A model generated the notes under the pieces. It saw only the letters and a program-made list of their open reading frames with translations, was not told the origin of the DNA and did not search any database. Source: Onchocerca volvulus (taxonomy: Eukaryota > Nematoda > Chromadorea > Rhabditida > Onchocercidae). Taken from it: a stretch of DNA of 64,000 nucleotides. This document shows positions 39,504-50,237 of this stretch, one piece after another. The stretch is from NCBI GenBank assembly GCA_000499405.2, contig HG738140.1, positions 14,785,967 to 14,849,966 of the forward strand, in the 5' to 3' direction. A program made the position numbers and the translations under genes. Within the stretch, counting starts at the first letter, position 1; each line of letters starts with the position of its first letter.

Positions 39504-39735
39504 TTTCATTCCAGTGTAAAGTTTGTTTATTGTTTCATTTCAGTGTAAAGTTTGTTGATTGTTTCATTCCAGTGTAAAATTTGTTTATTATTTCGTTCCA
39601 GTGTAAAATTTGTTTATTATTTCATTCCAGTGTAAAATTTGTTTATTATTTCGTTCCAGTGTAAAATTTGTTTATTATTTCGTTCCAGTGTAAAATTTGT
39701 TTATTATTTCATTCAATTGTAAAGTTTGTTTATTA
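39504..39735. repeat. 29-bp minisatellite, eight copies
   Basis: Unit TTTCATTCCAGTGTAAAATT followed by TGTTTATTA, repeated about eight times with few changes (CATTCC/CGTTCC, AAAG/AAAA). The last copy reads CATTCAATTGTAAAG. The start corresponds to the end of the direct repeat seen at 41620-41900, where only one unit is present. Confidence 0.95.
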
Positions 39736-41619
39736 GAGAATAAATGTAAGCAACTTTAAGGATGACGAAACTATTGTTTAAAATTCCTGAATACTTAGGC
39801 AAAGTAAAACGAATTGAAAGTTTTCATTCAGATGGTGGCATGTGCCTCTTCTCCATTCTTTGTTTTCCTATCCATTCCGTTTGAATCCAAAAAGGAATCT
39901 TTCTAGAATTCTACGAAATTCATCACAGCATATTGAAAGTTATTAAAACGTTGCAAAATTCAGGATTAACTAATTAATTGCATTCTATAATTAATCTATC
40001 AAACTATTTCTTTTCTCAAATTTACGATATTTTAGAATGTTTAATCAATCCTCATTAAATGTCAATCAAATAAGATATTCATCTAATTGTCGATCATTAT
40101 TTTTTTTTTTCCTCAAAATAACAGCATATTTTCGAATGATTTCAAAATTTCTGGAAAAGAAAAATAATCCGTTATTTGTTCTGTTAAAAATTAAAATTTG
40201 TTTGCTTTGAATGCTTAATCACAAAGAAAAGAAAAAAAGGAAAAAAGAAAGAATAATTTCGCCTTACTCTAAAGCATGCAATAAGTAATTATTATAAGAA
40301 AAACAATAAATTCATTATTTTATTCTTTTTAAGAAAAAACTTCTCTCAATGAATTATATTAAGCAAGTGCGCATATTTGATGTAAATTTTTTGAAACAAA
40401 CAATTAATTATGATATTCGAAAATTATCAAAAATTTATGCAGAAATAAACAAATTTGGGGAGGGGGGAGGAAAAAAAAAGAAAATAAACAAACAATTATG
40501 AAGCGATAAATGCTAAATTTGTCTCAAATCATCGAGACCAAGCAATCTTATTTACCAATAATTACCTAATTGTCGGGTCGAATAAAATTACTCGCAATTA
40601 TTGATCAAATGAACTTCATTCCAGGAAACTTTTTCAGTCACAAGAATTAATGCTCAATCGAAATGCTAATCTTTTAAGATAAGCTGCTAGAGAGATTAAA
40701 TTTGCCTAAAGATAAGGTTTATTAACTGAATGGATATCTGCGATATTTGAATCAAACTTATGGTGAATCAATTAGTTGAGAAAATTGTATTTCCATCATT
40801 TGTTTATCATAGCTATCATAATTTCAACATCTTATATGATAATTTTCGAATATTTTCATCCCAAGCTTGCTCTGAAAAATGAATTTCGCAATAAATTTAA
40901 ACTATTTTCAGAATTCAAATATAGCTTAGCCAAGCTTATTTGAGATTGAAAATTGCTTTGATATTTCATTCATCAAAGTTACTTTATAATCACTTCACTT
41001 GCTATAAATTTAAATATTAATTTTTTTGTTTCTAACTTTTTCGTATTTATATATTATCAAAATTATTTATGATTTGAATATTTGCGATATGAAATTAGAT
41101 ATACATTTCTAAGATTATTATATATTCATTTTTTTCCTTTTCCTTTAATTCCTCAATTTTTGTTTTAAATTCCTCAAACATAGGTCAGAATGTTGTGGCA
41201 AAATATTTAAGTATTTGAAAAGCGATTAATTTTTCAGAAGAGAAGAATGTGCACTAAAGGCTTATTCAAATTTTCATTACCAATTCGTCATATCGCTCTT
41301 CGAGATATTCAGCAGTCTGAAGGTATCAGATTCCTAATTATGTCCAAGAGATATGATTGATGCAATTTTTGAAAAACTGGAAATTAGATGGAAATTTATC
41401 TCAAATTTAGGAACATCATATGATGAAAATTTTGACAAAATATTGGAGAGAGTTTTTATTTTGCTACAGGAAAGAGAATTATTCGGTTTTGTCTGACAAA
41501 GATTGAAAAAATATAATTTTCGCACGAATATAAAAATAAAACTCAACAAATTTTACCTCATTTCAGACATAAAAAAAAACAAATAATTCAGGATATATAC
41601 AAAAAAATTTCGTGATTAA
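39736..41619. other. AT-rich interval, no gene seen
   Basis: No coding exon or RNA gene is supported on either strand. The open minus-strand stretch at 41334-41549 shows no domain. Confidence 0.5.
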
Positions 41620-41910
41620 AAATTTTTTTCCTTTTTTTGAAGATTTTTTTCGATTTATTCAAACAAAAGTATTATTTTTACTTGCATTTCGATTTTCCTT
41701 CTCAAGTATTTAGCAAGTCGTTTCTTTTTTAATTAATTAAAGAGTTATTACAATATTCTTTCCATAACAAGCAAAAAAAAAGAAGAATAGATAAAAAATA
41801 TTTATTAAAAAATATGCATGATTAGCAAAAAAGAAAAGCTCCCTGTTATAACAACGTCCATAATAAAATATATAATCTATCATTTGAAATATTTAATTCC
41901 GACATAAAAT
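41620..41910. repeat. copy 2 of the direct repeat
   Basis: Matches copy 1 (39270-39500 and the first unit of the minisatellite) in order and orientation, about 2.35 kb away: TTTTTCGATTTATTCAAAC, TTAGCAAGTCGTTTCTTT, AGCAAAAAAGAAAAGCTC, ATAACAACGTCCATAAT. It lies just left of BEL/Pao copy A. Confidence 0.78.
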
Positions 41911-41988
41911 TTTCCAGAATTATATATAAACAACTTATAAGACAATAAAAAACATGCTTTACTACTTAAGCAGAAATCGGGATAAAAA

Positions 41989-43545
41989 TTGGAAAAAATA
42001 AACAATATTGTTGGAGGCAATCGCGACTACTTAACAAATGAATCGCAAGTAGTTAAGTTGAATGAAAAGGAATTGTTAATCCAAAATAAACAAAAGGAAT
42101 TAAATGGTCTTAAGAGTCACTTTAAACAACCTGACACACTCACTGAAGCAAGCTTCTTTAAATTTAACCAAATAGACAAGATTGAGGATTTAAAGTCTGG
42201 ATTCTCTTTACTCCGTGTAAAAGCTGGACCCATGATTGTTGGAAGTAGATGTGCAAATGAATTCCACAATTTTAACATAATATCAGTATGATGATGAAAA
42301 GACATTAGAACAATTTTATACAAAAAAATCACTAAGAAAAAATAAAGACATTAAGTCTGTTGGCCATGGGAAGAATTAAAGATAAAATTAAATGATAATT
42401 ATAGTCCTTGTTTCAGTCGATTTAAATCATTAATGAAACGACTTAAGACTGATTCTCAATGGCTTAGTCGACACAATGAAATAATTCAAAAACAGTTGCA
42501 TTCCAACATAATCAAAAAGTGTCTCCCGACATGAATCAGGTTGGTATTATTCATTATTTGCCTCGTCATGAAGTACCAATACCAAGTAAATTCAAAACAA
42601 AATTAAGAATCGTTTATGACGTATCCTCTCATTTCAAAGGAATGGAAAAGTTTAAACAACGCTTTATATCGTGGACGCATAACGCTCTCGTACTTAATTA
42701 GAATATTGCTTCGATTCCTAACAATGAAAAACGTGATAGCAGCTGATAAAGATAGCGTTCCTTCAAATAGAAATACATCCGTCAGAAAGAAAATGCAATC
42801 GATCTTTATGGTTAAATTCGAGACAAGTAAACAAGGAAATATAAGTTGTTATCCTTTCAAAAAAGTTCTGTTTGGAGCAATATTTACCTTCTTTTTATTG
42901 TCAACTACTTTAAATTATCACTTGGAGAGTTGTGGAAACAAAATTGCTTTCGAAATAGAAAAAAAAATCTTTGTAATGATAATATTATACTATCGATTAA
43001 AGAAACAGAGGAAATATTTAGAAAACACGACGAAATGAAATTAATCTTTAGTGGAGCGTCAATGAGCATAAGGAAACTTCTTTCAAACGATCAAGAATCA
43101 ATGAAAAAAGTTCCATAATAGGACCGAGAAGATGTCATAAGGATATCATTCAATTTACACCAAGACCATAGTTGGAAAAATTTTAACCAAGAGATCCATT
43201 TTACAATTTGCGACCTCTCATACCATCATTGGAATTCCTTATTTCTATAATGATACAAATCATTCTTTCTTCAAAACTTATGGAGAAAAATATCGCCTGG
43301 GATCAAATCATAAGCAAAGAAAATGAAAAATTATGGAACACATTCGCAAATGAGTGGCCAATGGATATTAAGAAGTTATCGCAATTCGTAACAATTTTCT
43401 CAAAACAAATCCAAATTCATGTCTTCACTGATGCATCAACTGCAGCGTATTCAGCAGCTATGTATAGCTGCGAAATCATGAAATTCAAAAAGAAGAAACA
43501 TTTCTGGCTTTTGCCAAATCTCAAATCACGCTCATAAAAGGTGTG
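41989..43545 (+). mobile_element. BEL/Pao LTR retrotransposon copy A, degenerate pol fragment
   Basis: Plus-strand fragment in several broken frames. In order: the region before RT (IKLNDNYSPCFSRF-like, LMKRLKTDSQWLSRHNE, about 42400-42500), the RT start GIIHYLPRHEVPIPSKFKTK with [10 protein letters not shown] (about 42545-42640), [12 protein letters not shown], and a degenerate palm region (about 42830-42990). Then the segment before RNase H with NIAWDQIISKENEKLWNTF (43290-43350) and HVFTDASTAAYSAAMY (43420-43470). The order matches BEL/Pao pol. Frameshifts and stops break it throughout; gag is absent on the left, so it is 5'-truncated. No LTR pair was recognised. Not functional as it stands. 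Confidence 0.88.
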
Positions 43546-44716
43546 ATAATATCTCAACTACTTACAATATTCTCGGGCTATTAGCTGTTCAATTCGTAGT
43601 TAAATAATTAGATCTCGAAAATGTACGAATAATTTTATTGACGGATTCTCAATGTGCGTTACAATGAATACAATTATTTCCGACTATTACCAGCTTTTGT
43701 GCAAAATCGAATAAAAGGAATAGCGAATGCGAATTTTCATTTCATTATTTCTAGTCGATGTGGCAACAAAAGAACTTGCACTTAAAAAATTCAAAAATTA
43801 CGAAATATGGTGAAATGAGTCAAGATGATTAAAAGAAAAAGAAATCAATTGACCATAAGAATGAAAATGAAGGAAAAACTATCGCAAAGGTAATCACTCA
43901 AATTCCTATCCGGTAGATATGACTTGCATGGAAATCATTTCAGTAGATGGTTAAGATTGGTAGGAATAACTGAATCTTAACTTCATAAAGCTGACAAGAA
44001 TAACAACAAAACGAAAAATATCATGGATAAAACACAAATATCGATTCACAAGTGACGAATGTAAATTTGCAGAATGGATATTAATCAGGCCTAAGCACAA
44101 TCGGAAGAATTGACTGAAGACGGAATAAATAAGTGGAATCTCTTTTACAGTGAAAAGGAAAAAAAAACTATGGGATCAAAGAGTTAATTGGAAAACCTTG
44201 AGTAGATGAAAATAGCAAAAATCTAATTTATCACCCTAGGCATAATCCAAGAGAATTATTATGGAAAGGATAATTGATAATATTGATAGTGGAGATAGAA
44301 TGTATCCTTAATGTCCGACCATTACCTTATATAAACTTTGATGGATACGTCATCATCACCTAATTCACTTTCACCTAATGTCTATCTTTCCAACTTATAA
44401 TTATGATCAAAATGAATTTATTCTTCATAAACCAAGCACTAAGAAAAAAATTAATTAAATACTAGCCTGATATTTTTAAAAATTGGGATATATTTTGAAA
44501 ATGTGAAAGTCAATGAACCAGAAAACCCTTGTGGTATATGGGAATTAATAAGGTATTATAAAGGATAAAGATGGGAAAACAAAAAAAAAATCTTAATAGA
44601 AATGCCAAATGGAAATATTCTCAATGGACCAATAAAGTATTGTATTCTTTGAAAATTAATGACAATGAAAGCTCAAGGAAATAATTGCATTTTAGAAATT
44701 AACGACAAGGAGATAA
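43546..44716 (+). mobile_element. decayed 3' part of BEL/Pao copy A (integrase side)
   Basis: Continues downstream of the RNase H segment with many stops. Short pieces such as LPAFVQNRIKGIANANFHF (about 43690-43740) and, near the end, MPNGNILNG (about 44600) are at the places expected for the spacer before integrase and the pol C-terminus. No intact domain is visible. Confidence 0.55.
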
Positions 44717-45737
44717 TTGCATTTTAGTTATTCTTGCCTATCCTTTTTTGGAGAGAATTTTTATGCCTTCCATAGAAATAGCTCTCTAGTTATAATTCCT
44801 CCCTTATTTGAGGAATTGATTCGGATTAAAGATCTAATTAAATCAAAATACAACTTGATAACGATTATTAGTATAAACAATATAGAAATACTTTTATACC
44901 AAAAGGTGATCAACTTTCAATGTATTGCCAATTCTGCTAATTCTCCTTCAATTATTTTTGTAGTTTTACCAAATCCACTCTCTGAAATTTTTCCCTCACT
45001 TTTCTTATTGAAAAAAGGTTTCTTCCCAGAATCGTTTCGATGTTGCTTGTTTAGTAATTGCGGTTGAGTATTTCTCGATTTCGGGTCACTATTTCCAATT
45101 CTGCATTAATTCGGTTTTAAATTTGCTTAATAAATGGGCTTTAAATTCAACGAAATCCATTTCGACATTCTCAGTATTACAAGGAGCAATCATTAATTTA
45201 CCATTAATTCGTTTTTCTATTACATCATTTCTTTATAATAATAGCTTCAAAAAAAACTTGTTTGGTTTGCTAGTCGATAGCCATCCGATTAATAGTAACA
45301 GGTACAACTTCTTTCATAAACTACATTCAATCGGTGGTTGAATTCCAATTGTAAACTGTCAGAAGCGTACTGGCATTTTACGTTTTCTGGATCAGTAATT
45401 TTTCAGGATTTATTTCCATCATAAATAATTGACCTTTTGGGTCAATTATTATTATTATTTTTTTTTTTTTTTGGAATCATTATAAGCATTTCTTCGTTTT
45501 CGCAATTTATCTTCTTCAGAATTTTTCAAATCGATCAAAATATCATCATTCATCGAATATGGATTAATAATCCATAATTATAAGTCGCTATTGTTCCGTT
45601 CTAAAAAACAAATTCAGTTTACAGCTCATCTACAATAATATGATTCCCATATTCACCTATTTTTCTCTATAAATCTTTATTTGTAGCTTCCCCTTCATTT
45701 TCAGAGAATAATTCTTTTCTGAATTACACGTTTGTTT
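44717..45737. other. unassigned, element-derived sequence between the BEL/Pao copies
   Basis: Open plus-strand stretches at 44717-45067 and 45123-45341 show no domain, and their antisense has no clear pol match. The antisense of BEL/Pao copy B stops matching copy A at about 45730. Probably degenerate retrotransposon DNA; a T-run lies at 45458-45471. Confidence 0.45.
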
Positions 45738-48560
45738 TGAGAAAATTGTTACCAATCGCGATGACTTCTTAATATCCATTGGCCACTCATTTGCGAATGT
45801 GTTCCATAATTTTTCATTTTCTTTGCTTATGATTTGATCCCAGGCGATATTTTTCTCCNNNNNNNNNNNNNNNNNNNNNNNNNNNNNNNNNNNNNNNNNN
45901 NNNNNNNNNNNNNNNNNNNNNNNNNNNNNNNNNNNNNNNNNNNNNNNNNNNNNNNNNNNNNNNNNNNNNNNNNNNNNNNNNNNNNNNNNNNNNNNNNNNN
46001 NNNNNNNNNNNNNNNNNNNNNNNNNNNNNNNNNNNNNNNNNNNNNNNNNNNNNNNNNNNNNNNNNNNNNNNNNNNNNNNNNNNNNNNNNNNNNNNNNNNN
46101 NNNNNNNNNNNNNNNNNNNNNNNNNNNNNNNNNNNNNNNNNNNNNNNNNNNNNNNNNNNNNNNNNNNNNNNNNNNNNNNNNNNNNNNNNNNNNNNNNNNN
46201 NNNNNNNNNNNNNNNNNNNNNNNNNNNNNNNNNNNNNNNNNNNNNNNNNNNNNNNNNNNNNNNNNNNNNNNNNNNNNNNNNNNNNNNNNNNNNNNNNNNN
46301 NNNNNNNNNNNNNNNNNNNNNNNNNNNNNNNNNNNNNNNNNNNNNNNTATAATTATCATTTAATTTTATCTTTAATTCTTCCCATGGCCAACAGACTTAA
46401 TGTCTTTATTTTTTCTTAGTGATTTTTTTGTATAAAATTGTTCTAATGCCTTTTCATCATCATACTGATATTATGTTAAAATTGTGGAATTCATTTGCAC
46501 ATCTACTTCCAACAATCATGGGTCCAGCTTTTACACGGAGTAAAGAGAATCCAGACTTTCAATTCTCAACCTTGTATAGTTGGTTAAATTTAAAGAATTG
46601 GTTTGCTTCAATAAGTGTGTCATGTTGTTTCCAGAGATTCTTAAGACTATTTAATTCCTTTTGTTTATTTTGGATAACAATTCTTTTTCATCCAATTTAA
46701 CTACTTGCAATTTGTTAAAAATAGATCGCAACTGTCTCCAACAATATTATTTCTTTTTTCTACATTTTTATAATTTCTGCTTTGGTAGTAGGCCATGTCT
46801 TATGATGTCTTATCACCAAATTAAATGATTCTTAGTTCTTGTTCCTTGATTCTTTGAAGATTCAATTGATTCCCTAATTCCTTAGTCATGAAAATAGTTG
46901 CAAACTAATGTAGAATAGTGCGAAAGTCTTTTGTTGAATTTCTGGGTAGTTCGGTTGATTATTTGGATTCATTTGCATAAAAGTAAGATTTGCTTACCAT
47001 TTTGCATTCCTGTTTCGTTTACTGAATTTATTATTGTGGTCGAATCCAATTTTTCTTTTCTCGGACTTACAATTTGCAATTATTTTTCAAATAAGCTTGC
47101 ATTTGATATGACATAGTGCAGTATTGTGAGGGCCTTTGCAGTGGAGACATAAAAGTTTCTTTTTAATTGCAATTATTTGTTGCATGTGCCGTTCGAAGAT
47201 AGTTGACGTGGTTTTTCTCAAACGTTTCAATGTGGGATAAATATGACATTCATTATCCCAATGGTCCTTGTTGTAAAATGTGTAGAATCTTCTAGTTTTC
47301 CTACCCTTTGGAATTTTTTTTGATTCTGTAATCGACCTAAGATCACTAATTGGTTTTGAAGTTGCTTAATTACGGCTAAGGTTGAAGTTCTTGACTTTGT
47401 ATAGCATGGGATTCGTTTTAATTTCGTTTATGCTGATTTCTTCCCTTTACTAAAGATTTGGTTACTTCTTCATTTCTTAGAACTAGTTCTGACAAATATT
47501 CTCAAGCTTATTAACCATATTTCTCACTCCCTCTTTCGTTGAAATACTCTGGCCAATATTCAAGCCTGCAATCTGCTTTCAATAACATTTTTGATGTTAG
47601 ATTGCTCTAGATTTTCGACTATAGCCTTAACCATTGAAGTATTTTTTCTGTCGCTTCAATTGTTATCTTCCATTCTTCATCATTTCTTCTGATGGATTGT
47701 AATAATTTGAATTTATCAATTAGCTTTCTTATGATATTATAATTTCCTGGAGCAATGACATAGCCTCTTGCTAACTCCCCTTTTAGTTAATTCATTTTTT
47801 GAATATCTAGTATATTTTGGAAATACATAGCAGCATCAAGTTACTTCAAAAATCTCTTCGGAGTTTTCGATCGCCATAAATATGGGCAGTGACAATTGAG
47901 GCAGGTTTATTGTTGCATGATAAGTGGGAGAAATCTCTTTTTTAGAGATTTTTTTTGAGTTTGACTTTTCGATATCTACTTGACTTAAACATTGAAATAT
48001 TGCTTCATAATCATCATTTCAAAGTAATAATAGCTTCTCTTGCATGTATTATTAAATTTAAGATATCTTCTAGGTCTTCGACCATTTCGACATATTTTTT
48101 TTTTTCATTTTCATTCTTCGTTGATATGATTGCCTTTTTGTATGAGATCCAATTACTTCAAATGATTCTTTCTAGCATACTAGCATAGAAATCAAGGCAT
48201 TTGCTTTTTTTTTCCGTGACAATCACATTTTGATCTCGTATTTGTTGTTTAAGTTTTTCTCGTGGAATGTTCGATCTGGTGAGATTAGATCGATTTCTTC
48301 ATTAGAAGTTTTCGGATCTTCGATTTTGCTGTTTCGGCTTCTTTAGTCAAACTTTTGTTACAAAAGAAAGGTCGTGAAAGAAAGTTTAAAGGAAAGTTTT
48401 TGGTTTGAGTTCGAATTTTGGAGCAGATGAAAGCTCGTAATGATAAAGCAAATCAGGAAAAAGAGAGTGAATGAATGATTAAGTGAATGAAAGTTGAATG
48501 AAATGCCGATAACAACCCTTTTTATAATGCAATTGTTTAGAATACTTGATAACATTTGTG
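45738..48560 (-). mobile_element. BEL/Pao copy B, inverted relative to copy A, interrupted by gap
   Basis: 45738-45858 is the near-identical reverse complement of 43282-43405 in copy A, and 46348-46640 that of 42117-42405. The remaining right part, absent from copy A, encodes gag-like sequence on the minus strand: a zinc-knuckle region near 47110-47300 (HWDNECHIYPTLKRL and LLCLHCKGPHNTA), typical of BEL/Pao gag. So copy B has gag while copy A does not. Stops and frameshifts are frequent. Part of RT falls in the gap. No LTR was recognised. Confidence 0.85.
45859..46347. other. assembly gap (489 N)
   Basis: A run of 489 unknown bases inside BEL/Pao copy B. By comparison with copy A the missing segment should be about 870-900 bases, so the N length is not to scale. 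Confidence 1.
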
Positions 48561-49694
48561 ATCTCGATGATCAAAAATTAATTTTCAAAAAAATTTACAA
48601 TTTTCCGCTAGTTTGATATCATGTTAGTTACAATTTTCTTAGAGTTTAATATTATATTAGAAGGAAAATTATGAACATTACAATTAATCAATTAAACATT
48701 ACAGCTAATTATTAATAATTTATATTTACATTACATTATTTCTTTTTAAAAAGCTTTCATTGCTCTTGCAATTTTCCTGATTAAATTTGCAGCAACATTC
48801 ATAAAATAAAATCAATATACATTACAGAAAATTTATACATTGAACTCTCGAATCATTTCGGAGATACCAGTTTTTCATTCTTTGCATATATCCACATCAT
48901 CATTTGTTTCAAATCAATAGTATAAAACAGCAAAAAGGATATTCTTTTTCAAACTATTTTTATACTGCATCAAACTGTTAGTAATCGAACGACAGTGAAA
49001 GTAATCAAGTGGCGACGAAGTGACCATTTAGATTCACGAAAATTGTGGCCATCATTTGAATTCGCTGTTATGTAAGTTTTTTAATTTATTAAATTTTGAA
49101 TATGAATTTAGAAGTGTTATGATGCAAGTTAACGTTAACGACGTAGAAAATCGTCCAACACTTCTGGTATCAGGTTGCAAGGAGTTTCATAGCATATCAC
49201 AGATAAAAATGCAGAAAGACCATTTTATTAAATCATCAGAACTTTCTCTAAGCATTCTTGTTGCATTCTTCAAATTCTTTTAAGTAAAACATTATACAAT
49301 TATATTATTCCATCATCATTTTTGTTAACATTCTACAAAATTTATTATGAAAAACATTATTCCATTCTACAGAGTGTTGTAAATTTGGTGTTTATGATGA
49401 AAAACTTTCATTTTTGCTGAAAAATTACGACAAAATAATGAATGTAATGCTTCCATCATTCCGAGAAGAGAGGTGGTCAAAGATTCCATAATGATGTCTG
49501 TGAACACCTCTAATTGCTATTATTCAAAAAAATTGCAGAAAAAATAATCATCAAGTCGAATTATGAAATGAATTATTTCGCATTATTTCAGACATCAAAT
49601 GAAGGCGATCTAAATAATCGATCATTTGAAGCAGAAAAATGTCACAACGCAATTGAGTTTAGATAAGACAATTCGACATCAAAAATCTTTAAAT
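48561..49694. other. region upstream of the zinc-finger gene
   Basis: AT-rich. A TTATTTCAG acceptor ends at 49592; between it and the zinc-finger ATG two very short upstream ORFs start (about 49599 and 49638), each closing within six codons. The open stretch at 49056-49283 has no domain; whether it is an upstream exon is unclear. Confidence 0.45.
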
Positions 49695-50237
49695 ATGATG
49701 GAAAGAAAAAATACTGCTAGAACTACAACTACAAAGTTCAAAACAGACAGACAGTTGTATGAATGTCAAGCATGTAACATGCAGTTCCTTTATCCAAGCA
49801 AACTGCGAAATCATTTGACAGTACATACAGGACGAAAAAAATTCAGATGCCACATATGCGGCGCGCAAATTGGTTATCCATCCAATTTTCAAATTCATAT
49901 GAGAAAACATATGGGCGAAATGAATGCCGCATTCAAATGTGACGTATGCGGCAAACAATTTCCATATCAATGCAGATTGCGAGCTCATATGCGCCGACAT
50001 ACGAACGAAAGATTGTTCAAATGCAATCAATGTGATAAAGAATATAAATATGCCAGTAATTTGAAAGAACATAAAGACATGCATGCAAATAAAGGTGCAT
50101 TCAAATGTGATGAATGTGGCAAAATATTCAGAAGAAATTACAATTTAAAAAGACATCGAAAAAATTTTAGATGTTCTACAGAAATGCTACTTACTGCAGC
50201 AAACTACTGGATGCCAAGACCGATGCAGCACTTTTAA
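49695..50237 (+). CDS. five-finger C2H2 zinc-finger protein
   Basis: Single exon, 180 residues from the first ATG (MMERKNTARTTT); the frame stays open left to 49614. Five adjacent fingers: CQACNMQFLYPSKLRNHLTVH, CHICGAQIGYPSNFQIHMRKH, CDVCGKQFPYQCRLRAHMRRH and CNQCDKEYKYASNLKEHKDMH (each quoted across its Cys2-His2 core), then a fifth, CDECGKIFRRNYNLKRH followed by five residues and Cys, a C2HC variant. Linkers are not the TGEKP type except a partial one after finger 1. A nuclear DNA-binding factor is expected from the fold; target unknown. The C-terminus has no effector domain. The gene is isolated between retroelement debris and a gene desert; intronless in a genome where the other genes have many introns, so a retrocopy or a very compact gene is possible. 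Confidence 0.92.
   Translation: MMERKNTARTTTTKFKTDRQLYECQACNMQFLYPSKLRNHLTVHTGRKKFRCHICGAQIGYPSNFQIHMRKHMGEMNAAFKCDVCGKQFPYQCRLRAHMRRHTNERLFKCNQCDKEYKYASNLKEHKDMHANKGAFKCDECGKIFRRNYNLKRHRKNFRCSTEMLLTAANYWMPRPMQHF

Noticed and set aside
45814..46359. Long open frames on both strands across the N run
   Set aside because: They consist almost wholly of unknown bases of the assembly gap.
46419..46700. 93-codon plus-strand open frame, almost the same as a minus-strand one at 42117-42332
   Set aside because: Both are antisense to the same BEL/Pao pol segment; the repetition reflects the inverted copies, not a gene family.
42117..48560. Possible active retrotransposon
   Set aside because: Both BEL/Pao copies have many stops and frameshifts, copy A lacks gag, and no LTR pair was recognised.
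49689..50084. 131-codon minus-strand open frame
   Set aside because: Antisense shadow of the zinc-finger array; the Phe/His-rich composition is what reversed finger codons give.
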